From Pseudopedobacter sp037968815 (GTDB lineage: Bacteria; Bacteroidota; Bacteroidia; Sphingobacteriales; Sphingobacteriaceae): 64,000 nucleotides of DNA. The translations under genes and the position numbers were made by a program. The notes beneath the pieces were generated by a model. It ran no database searches. It was given only the letters and a program-made list of their open reading frames with translations, and was not told where the DNA came from. Positions 58,594-64,000 of this stretch are shown here, one piece after another (position 1 is the first letter of the stretch; each line of letters opens with the position of its first letter). Location of the stretch: assembly GCA_037968815.1 (NCBI GenBank), contig JBBKWF010000022.1, forward strand, positions 242,064 through 306,063, written 5' to 3'.

Positions 58594-60281
58594 ATCAGCA
58601 AAGGAAAAAGGATTTTTTGCAACTAATAATTGCTTTGGTGGTAATTGCTGCTTTAAATGTAGTGTCACAATTTGCCTTTACTCGAATTGACTTCACCAAA
58701 GAAAAGCGTTTTACCATTTCTCCAATTAGTATTCAAATTTTACAAAACCTAGAAACTCCTGTAAAGGTCACTGTTTTTTTAGAGGGCGAATTTCCGTCAG
58801 GATTTAAGCGTTTAAGGAGTGCCACCAAAGATTTATTGATTGATTATAAAGCTTACGCTGGCGATAATATGCAGTTTGAGTTCATTAATCCTTTAGAAGG
58901 CAAAAATCAGCAAGAGCAAGAAGAAACTTATCAGGAATTGGGTGCTAAAGGAATTGAGCCCACTAACCTAAGTGTTAAAACAGAATCGGGTTTAAGCCAA
59001 AAAGTGATTTTTCCCGCTGCTATGGTCAGTTTTGGGAATCAGCGTATTCCTGTAAGAATGTTGCAAAATAGGATAGGGGTTTCGCCAGAAGAAGTGCTAA
59101 ACAATTCTATCCAAAACTTAGAATATGCTTTTTCTTCTGCAATAAAAAAAGCTGTTTCTGGTGGTAAGCCAAGGGTTGGTTTTACAGAAGGAAATGGAGA
59201 ACTGAATGATTTAGAGCTTCAGGATGCGATGAACTCGTTAACTGATGGTTATGAAGTGGGACGTATAAACTTAAATGATATTACTACCAGTGGTTTAGAG
59301 AAGTTAAAAGTGATGGTGATTGCCAAACCAGAGAAAGCTTTTTCTGAACTTCAAAAATATAAGATAGACCAATTTTTAATGCGAGGTGGAAAAATTATTT
59401 GGGCAATTGACCAAGTAAACGCCGATTTAGATAGTATGCGGAATGGTGCGAGACAAGAGCAGTTGGCGTTTCAAAAAAGTCTTAATTTAGATGATCAGCT
59501 TTTTACCTATGGGGTACGTATTAATTACGATTTGGTGGGTGATATGAATTGTGCGCAAATCCCCGTAAATGTGGGTTCTATTGCAGGTCAGCCACAAATA
59601 CAATTGGTGCCTTGGTTATTTTATCCGATAATTATGCCGGTAAGCACCCATCCAATGATTAAGAATTTAGATGGTATTAAAACCGAGTTTATTAATACTA
59701 TTGACACTATTTCGATAGTGAATGTGCGAAATACGGTGTTATTAACCACTTCGCCTTTTAATCGTGAATTGGAGACGCCAAATATCATTTCTTTAAAAAT
59801 GATAGAAGATACCCCCGATCCTAAGCAATTTCAGAGCATACCGAAACCAGTTTGCGTACTCTTAGAAGGTAATTTTAAGTCGAATTTTTTAACGCAAGCT
59901 GTCCCCGAAGGAGCAGATTTAGACGCTGAATCCATTAAAAAGAGTGCATTTACCAAAATGTTAGTATTTAGTGACGGAGACGTTTTCAAGAGTCAAGTAA
60001 GTGGTAAGGATGGTTCGGTTTTCCCATTAGGATATGATAAATATAGCCAACAAACTTACGGTAATAAAACTTTTTTAATGAACGCAGTTGACTATCTAAC
60101 AGACGATTCGGGCTTAATTGCACTACGGTCAAAAGAGATTAAATTAAGATTGTTGGATAAAGGAAAAGTGGTTGCTGATAAACTTCAATGGCAATTAATT
60201 AACACATTAATTCCTTTAATTATTTTAATCTTTTTCGGTATTTTTCAACATCTTTATCGTAAACAAAAGTATGCAGGTTAA
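58587..60281 (+). CDS. gldG: Gliding-motility ABC transporter substrate-type protein GldG
   Basis: A 564-aa protein with an N-terminal helix (about 11-31) and a C-terminal helix (about 535-555). The large periplasmic part has the GldG pattern (FTKEKRFTISPISIQILQNLETPVKVTVFLEG at about 35-66; PVRMLQNRIGVSPEEVLNNSIQNLEYAFSSAI; GGKIIWAIDQVNADLDSM). The start ATG lies in the last codons of gldF. The gldA-gldF-gldG order is contiguous here. Confidence 0.92.
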   Translation: MVNQQRKKDFLQLIIALVVIAALNVVSQFAFTRIDFTKEKRFTISPISIQILQNLETPVKVTVFLEGEFPSGFKRLRSATKDLLIDYKAYAGDNMQFEFINPLEGKNQQEQEETYQELGAKGIEPTNLSVKTESGLSQKVIFPAAMVSFGNQRIPVRMLQNRIGVSPEEVLNNSIQNLEYAFSSAIKKAVSGGKPRVGFTEGNGELNDLELQDAMNSLTDGYEVGRINLNDITTSGLEKLKVMVIAKPEKAFSELQKYKIDQFLMRGGKIIWAIDQVNADLDSMRNGARQEQLAFQKSLNLDDQLFTYGVRINYDLVGDMNCAQIPVNVGSIAGQPQIQLVPWLFYPIIMPVSTHPMIKNLDGIKTEFINTIDTISIVNVRNTVLLTTSPFNRELETPNIISLKMIEDTPDPKQFQSIPKPVCVLLEGNFKSNFLTQAVPEGADLDAESIKKSAFTKMLVFSDGDVFKSQVSGKDGSVFPLGYDKYSQQTYGNKTFLMNAVDYLTDDSGLIALRSKEIKLRLLDKGKVVADKLQWQLINTLIPLIILIFFGIFQHLYRKQKYAG

Positions 60282-60329
60282 AATTCCTATTTTTGTTTTT
60301 TAATACCCCTAAACAAACAAGACAATAAG

Positions 60330-61454
60330 ATGAGATTCATTGTTTCTACGTCAACATTACTAAAACACTTGCAAGCTGTAAGCGGTGCATTAAGTAATAG
60401 TGCAGTTTTGCCAATTCTTGAGAATTTTTTATTCGAGATTAAAGATACTACGCTAGTAATTTCTGCTACAGATTTGCAAACCAGCATGACTACTTCAGTA
60501 GCTGTAGAATCTAAAGAAGGCGGTAAAATTGCTGTTCCGTCTAAAATATTATTAGATACTCTAAAAACCTTACCAGAGCAACCAATTGCTTTTTCTGTAG
60601 ATGACACTACGTTTGCTATAGAAATTAGTGCTGGTGATGGTAAATATCGTTTAAGTGGCGAAAACGGGGAAGATTTCCCTAAAATACCAACGGTAGAAGA
60701 CGCATCTTCGGTTAATTTACCTGCATCTGTTTTGGCAGAAGCAATCAACAAAACAATTTTTGCAGTAAGTAACGATGAGTTGCGCCCAGCAATGACAGGT
60801 GTTTTTTGTCAACTATCTCCACAAAATGTAACTTTTGTTGCTACTGATGCTCATAAATTAGTAAGGTATAGAAGAAACGATGCTAAAGCAGAAGAAGCGA
60901 CTTCATTTATTTTGCCTCGTAAAGCTTTAAACTTGTTAAAATCTTCAATCCCGGCAGAAGATATTAATGTTTCTATCGAGTACAACTCAACTAGTGCTTT
61001 CTTTAAATTTGCAAACATCAACTTAATTTGCCGTTTAATTGATGAGCGTTACCCAGATTACGAAGCGGTAATTCCTCAAAATAATCCTAATAAATTAACT
61101 TTAGAAAGAGCATTATTTTTAAATTGCTTAAAAAGGGTTGTAATTTTTGCTAATAAAACTACACACCAAGTACGTTTAAAAATAACAGGTTCAGAGTTGA
61201 ATATTTCATCAGAAGATATTGATTTTGCAAACGAAGCTCATGAACGTATCGGTTGCCAATTTGATGGTGAGGATATGGAAATTGGCTTTAACGCTAAGTT
61301 TTTGATTGAAATGTTAAACAACTTATCTGGCGAAGAAATTACAATTGAAATGAGTACGCCAAACAGAGCTGGAATTTTGTTCCCAAGTATTAAGGACGAA
61401 AACGAAGATATTTTAATGTTAGTAATGCCTGTGATGTTGAACAATCACGCATAA
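60330..61454 (+). CDS. dnaN: DNA polymerase III subunit beta (sliding clamp)
   Basis: A 374-aa clamp with three repeated domains. MRFIVSTSTLLKHLQAVSGAL begins domain 1, DASSVNLPASVLAEAINKTIFAVSNDELRPAMTGVF begins domain 2, and IPQNNPNKLTLERALFLNCLKRVVIFA begins domain 3. The C-terminal LMLVMPVMLNNHA matches the clamp end. It lies 49 bp after gldG, with TATTTTTG at 60288-60295 as a possible -7 element. No dnaA is present in the window, so this is not the canonical origin neighbourhood. Confidence 0.96.
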   Translation: MRFIVSTSTLLKHLQAVSGALSNSAVLPILENFLFEIKDTTLVISATDLQTSMTTSVAVESKEGGKIAVPSKILLDTLKTLPEQPIAFSVDDTTFAIEISAGDGKYRLSGENGEDFPKIPTVEDASSVNLPASVLAEAINKTIFAVSNDELRPAMTGVFCQLSPQNVTFVATDAHKLVRYRRNDAKAEEATSFILPRKALNLLKSSIPAEDINVSIEYNSTSAFFKFANINLICRLIDERYPDYEAVIPQNNPNKLTLERALFLNCLKRVVIFANKTTHQVRLKITGSELNISSEDIDFANEAHERIGCQFDGEDMEIGFNAKFLIEMLNNLSGEEITIEMSTPNRAGILFPSIKDENEDILMLVMPVMLNNHA

Positions 61455-61524
61455 ACAATTATAAAATTTATTAAAATGGCTTGGTGTAATAAACTGAGCC
61501 ATTTTGGTTTAATAGCAATATAAA

Positions 61525-62235
61525 ATGTTGAAGAACATCAGAGTTTTTTCGGTAGTGATGATAAGCTTTTGCGCATTAGCTTGCTTTTTATATAGTTGCG
61601 AGCCTATTGGCGAGGAACTTCAACAAGGAGAAGCTAATTTAAGAATTGTAAATGCTGCGCCAGAAAACAACGAATACAGTTTTTTTATTAATGATAGTTT
61701 AAAAACCGATCAAGCTTTAAAATTTGGAGAAGTAAGGACGTATTTAAATGTTTCTGCGGGTACAAACCGAGTTTATACTAAATTAAACGACGAAATAATT
61801 TCCAATACAAACATTAATCTTTTTTTACAAAAAAGCACCAAGTATACTTTGTTTTTAGCCGGTATTGCTTCAAAAGATTCGTTGATTTACATTTCTACCT
61901 TAGATAATAACACAATACTGTCTGATACTATGGCAACTGTGAGATTTATCAATGTTTCTCCGGATGCTACTAATTTAAACTTGGTATTTCAGAAAAATTT
62001 GGTGGATAGCGTTAGTGTAATTAGTAATATTAATTACCGTTCGGCATCTCAATATGTAAAAGTTAGTCCTCTAAATTATTTTTTACGAGTTAAAAAGTCT
62101 GGAGCAACAGATCGTTTGGCAAGCATGGATAATTACAATTTAGAAGCCGGTAAAATCTATACTTTTTGGACAAAAGGTCTTGTAAATGGGGCTGGAGACT
62201 ATGCTTTAGAACTCAAAGTACTGGAGGATAATTAG
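61525..62235 (+). CDS. DUF4397 lipoprotein
   Basis: A 236-aa lipoprotein with lipobox-like YSC near residue 25 and two DUF4397 repeats. The first starts GEANLRIVNAAPENNEYSFFINDS (about 36-60) and the second TVRFINVSPDATNLNLVFQ (about 138-157), both with a following beta pattern. The family is widespread in Bacteroidota and of unknown function. It is 70 bp after dnaN. Confidence 0.85.
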   Translation: MLKNIRVFSVVMISFCALACFLYSCEPIGEELQQGEANLRIVNAAPENNEYSFFINDSLKTDQALKFGEVRTYLNVSAGTNRVYTKLNDEIISNTNINLFLQKSTKYTLFLAGIASKDSLIYISTLDNNTILSDTMATVRFINVSPDATNLNLVFQKNLVDSVSVISNINYRSASQYVKVSPLNYFLRVKKSGATDRLASMDNYNLEAGKIYTFWTKGLVNGAGDYALELKVLEDN

Positions 62236-62307
62236 TTCAAACACTTAAATAAATTCAGTTAAAAATATTCAAAGCTAATCATTAGCTTTGCTCAAAAATA
62301 TATCGCC

Positions 62308-62958
62308 TTGGAAATAATAAAGCATATCATCGACTTCATCATTCATATTGATGTTCATTTAAGTGAAATTATAAAGGATTACCGTGTTTGGACTTACCTT
62401 ATTTTGTTCCTGATTATTTTTGCGGAAACAGGCTTGGTAGTTACTCCGTTTTTACCTGGAGATTCATTATTAATTGCAGCAGGTGCTTTGGTTTCTGTTG
62501 GTGATACCGGGATGAATATTTACCTTTTAGCAATACTGCTGATTATTGCAGCGATTGTAGGAAATACAGTCAATTACGAAATAGGGCGGTATTTGGGTGT
62601 AAAGGTGTTTAAGCCCGGGAACAAGATATTGAAACAAGAGTATTATGAGCAAACACAGGCTTTCTTTTTAAAGCATGGAGCTAAAGCCATCATTATTGGT
62701 CGTTTTTTGCCGATTTTACGTACCGTAGTGCCATTTGTTGCCGGTATTGGCAAGTTAGAGCGTGTTCGATTTAACTATTTAAATGTAGTTGGTGGTATAA
62801 TTTGGATTGTATTGTTTTTATTTGCAGGCTATTTTCTAGGTAGATTTGAGTTCTTTAAGAACAACTTCTCACTAATTGTTTTAGTAGTTATTGTGGTTAC
62901 TATTTTACCAGCGTTTTATGCAGCGGTAGCAAGTAGATTTCCTAAAAAGACAGTGTAG
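62308..62958 (+). CDS. DedA-family membrane protein
   Basis: A 216-aa membrane protein with the DedA/SNARE-associated pattern: FAETGLVVTPFLPGDSLLIAAGAL (about 39-62), NYEIGRYLGVKVF, then the basic motif FFLKHGAKAIIIGRFLPILRTVVPFVAGIGKLERVRFNYLN (about 113-153), where the GR-P-R residues are typical. DedA proteins are linked to lipid carrier flipping and proton-dependent transport. The start is TTG 62308; there is no early ATG. Confidence 0.88.
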   Translation: MEIIKHIIDFIIHIDVHLSEIIKDYRVWTYLILFLIIFAETGLVVTPFLPGDSLLIAAGALVSVGDTGMNIYLLAILLIIAAIVGNTVNYEIGRYLGVKVFKPGNKILKQEYYEQTQAFFLKHGAKAIIIGRFLPILRTVVPFVAGIGKLERVRFNYLNVVGGIIWIVLFLFAGYFLGRFEFFKNNFSLIVLVVIVVTILPAFYAAVASRFPKKTV

Positions 62959-63025
62959 TTTTACTTTAAGAATTTGAGCCGATTGTTTAGCAACTCTTTT
63001 TTCTTGTTGCTTAAGCGGATCGTAA

Positions 63026-63535
63026 TTAACTTAAATAAACCCCATCTTCTTTGTTGTTCTCATCAAGTACAACAGCTACGTGTTCTTTCAAAACAGTTGA
63101 AAGTTCTAGTCCTACAAAATCTGTAGCCACTGGGAAGTTTTTATGACTTCTGTCTATAAGGACCACTGAACGTAATTTTTTAAGTGGGATGTTTAAAAAC
63201 ACGCCTAATCCGTAAGCTAAAGTCCGTCCGCTATTTAAAACGTCATCTACCAAAACAATCACTTTATTTTCGCAATCTTGAATAGGAACATCAATGGCTG
63301 ATTCTAATTTCGAACTTTCTTTGTTAAGTTCCAGCTTAACTATGGTGATTTTTAATTTTGAGATCTTTGAAAGTACTTTCTCTAACCTAAGTGCCAAACG
63401 GTAGCCACGAGAAACAACACCAGCTAAAATAATTTCATCTTCATCAAAATTATCTTCTAAAATTTGATAAGCAATTCTGTTTATTTTTTGTTGTACTTGA
63501 TAGGTATCTAAGATTAAAATTCTTTTTGAGCTCAT
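63026..63535 (-). CDS. Phosphoribosyltransferase (PyrR-like)
   Basis: A 169-aa PRTase of type I. The PRPP-binding motif is VIVLVDDVLNSGRTLAYGL (about 90-108), preceded by a hood region (EDEIILAGVVSRGYRLALRLEKVL) and followed by VLIDRSHKNFPVATDFVGLEL. The order and motifs recall PyrR (pyrimidine attenuation protein and uracil PRTase), but the substrate cannot be told. It is convergent with the DedA gene. Confidence 0.85.
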   Translation of the reverse strand: MSSKRILILDTYQVQQKINRIAYQILEDNFDEDEIILAGVVSRGYRLALRLEKVLSKISKLKITIVKLELNKESSKLESAIDVPIQDCENKVIVLVDDVLNSGRTLAYGLGVFLNIPLKKLRSVVLIDRSHKNFPVATDFVGLELSTVLKEHVAVVLDENNKEDGVYLS

Positions 63536-63941
63536 AGTCTTTAATTATCTCGCTAAAATAAATAATTAAAATGAAAGGCGTGGTTTCCATGGGGATTTGA
63601 AACTGAATTTTAAAATTAAAATTGTCTTTAGGGAGTCTGGAGACTCCTGCTTATTTTTTAATCCTTAGAGACGCTTCGCTAAACTCTAAGGACAGAAGTT
63701 GTTTTAGAAATCAAGTTATGTTTTTGAAATAAGTGAGGTACATACAATTTTCCACCCAACTCTGTGCTCTCTGCGTCCTCCGTGGTAAAAAAAGATACAC
63801 CAATTCCGTAACCTCAGTAAAAAAAACTCTGTTCTCTCTGTGTTTGAACCATAACAAAAAAGCCCCGATTAAAAATAATCGAGGCTGTTCATATTACAAT
63901 ATTGTCTCGTCCTGAAATAACGTTACACAAACAGTAATGTT
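63536..63941. repeat. Repeat-rich intergenic region at the right end
   Basis: About 400 bases without a supported gene. It holds a short dyad GGAGTCT/AGACTCC (63632-63647), a 9-bp perfect inverted repeat TCCTTAGAG/CTCTAAGGA (63662-63670 and 63684-63692), and a tract of CTCTGTGCTCTCTGCGTCC type (63770-63790) with a weaker second copy at 63829-63843. A minus-strand terminator (63856-63886) follows. An open frame at 63733-63915 runs over these repeats and is not believed. The region looks like an accumulation site of small repeats and a mobile element. Confidence 0.6.
63856..63886 (-). terminator. Orphan minus-strand terminator beside the probable IS end
   Basis: AGCCCCGATTA (63861-63871) pairs with TAATCGAGGCT (63876-63886) with one G-U pair. 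On the minus strand a T-run follows (63861-63856). No minus-strand gene is visible between it and the probable insertion sequence to its right, so it may belong to a gene lying beyond the window. Confidence 0.6.
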
Positions 63942-64000
63942 ATGAAAGAAGAAACAGAGAATGAGTATGTTAGAAGAAGCTCAAAGGATTACAGCCTATC
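63903..64000 (+). mobile_element. Left end of a probable IS3-type insertion sequence (cut by window)
   Basis: TGTCTCGTCCTGAAATAACG (63903-63922) looks like a terminal sequence of Bacteroidota IS elements carrying the GTCCTGAAATA word. It is followed at 63942 by the start of a transposase OrfA. The right end is outside the window. Confidence 0.5.
63942..64000 (+). CDS. Transposase OrfA, N-terminal fragment (window edge)
   Basis: The frame from ATG 63942 reads MKEETENEYVRRSSKDYSL before the window ends. VRRSSKDYSLS resembles the start of the IS3-type OrfA helix-turn-helix protein common in Bacteroidota (VRRxxxDYSLSFKLQVV). Only 19 full codons are seen, so the call depends on that short match and on the terminal sequence upstream. 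The truncation is caused by the window edge. Confidence 0.5.
   Translation, partial: MKEETENEYVRRSSKDYSL

Noticed and set aside
60287..60751. 154-codon open frame on the minus strand over dnaN
   Set aside because: It is antisense to a clear sliding-clamp gene and shows no family motif.
60330..61454. dnaN as a mark of the replication origin
   Set aside because: No dnaA, DnaA-box cluster or AT-rich unwinding region was seen near it; the neighbours are gldG and a DUF4397 gene.
63733..63915. 60-codon open frame on the plus strand
   Set aside because: It runs across repeat tracts and a terminator hairpin, has no recognisable domain, and its composition is that of intergenic repeats.
1..64000. 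Search by eye for CRISPR arrays
   Set aside because: No regularly spaced direct repeats of 25-40 bases with unique spacers were seen; the TATCAAG words are short, degenerate and irregular.

Overview
The window looks like a chromosomal segment of a Bacteroidota bacterium, most likely a Sphingobacteriaceae member of Pedobacter type. The evidence is the low GC content, the gliding genes gldA/gldF/gldG, a PorV/PorQ-type barrel, an OmpA/PD40 protein, DUF3078 and DUF4397 proteins, a fused CcoN-CcoO oxidase subunit, and many promoters of the Bacteroidota form TTTG-N19/20-TAnnTTTG with almost no Shine-Dalgarno signal. The genus is inferred from gene content; no rRNA is present.

Layout. 1-3346 (minus): cbb3 oxidase ccoNO-ccoQ-ccoP. 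3664-9409 (plus): a run of six genes headed by a RIC/ScdA iron-sulfur repair protein (DUF2249-ScdA_N-hemerythrin), then two polytopic membrane proteins that resemble heme-copper oxidase subunit I but lack its copper-site helices, an acetyl-CoA hydrolase/transferase, a 6-pyruvoyl-tetrahydropterin synthase-like protein and a cysteine-rich DGC protein. 9550-13537: trxB, a GH20 hexosaminidase and a lipoprotein. 13610-18973: OmpA/PD40 protein, queE, and a TPR histidine kinase divergent from a NarL-type regulator. 19065-28226: housekeeping and envelope genes (fabG, SIMPL, VWA-like, TRIC-type channel, divIC, M3 peptidase, UbiA-type prenyltransferase, engB, DUF3078). 28270-30312: tRNA-Leu and an orphan beta-helix protein. 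30429-37599 (minus): a six-gene signalling operon with two large kinases, two lone receivers, CheR and a frameshifted CheB, without chemoreceptors. 37807-44368: marR-fadN-fadA-fadE beta-oxidation operon interrupted by two repeat elements, one carrying a four-helix-bundle (S23/IVS) gene. 44509-48583: DUF1206, fasciclin lipoprotein, two tRNA-Lys, a HEAT-like and a GreA-like protein, hpf. 48764-53739: L,D-transpeptidase, SemiSWEET, PorV/Q, ACP phosphodiesterase, tyrS. 53778-54728: RES-Xre toxin-antitoxin pair. 54734-63535: LuxE-like and transglutaminase-like proteins, gldAFG, dnaN, DUF4397, DedA, a PRTase. The right end is repeat-rich and stops inside the start of a probable IS3-type transposase.

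Main new signal. Four dyads of the form TGAY-N4-RTCA (Crp/Fnr-family architecture) lie in upstream regions: before ccoNO (3424-3439), before ric (3549-3560), before the pterin-synthase-like gene (8595-8610) and before the fasciclin gene (46196-46213). The ric and pterin-gene sites are both exactly 29.5 bp from a -7-like element, and the ccoNO site is two helical turns further out. This suggests one low-oxygen or nitric-oxide regulon that includes genes of unknown role.

Other signals: a 30-bp dyad centred on the -33 element of the MarR-fad operon, an 11-bp inverted repeat around the leaderless-looking RES-Xre promoter, and a cheB gene broken at a 7-base homopolymer. All functional assignments rest on reading motifs by eye; no database search was run.
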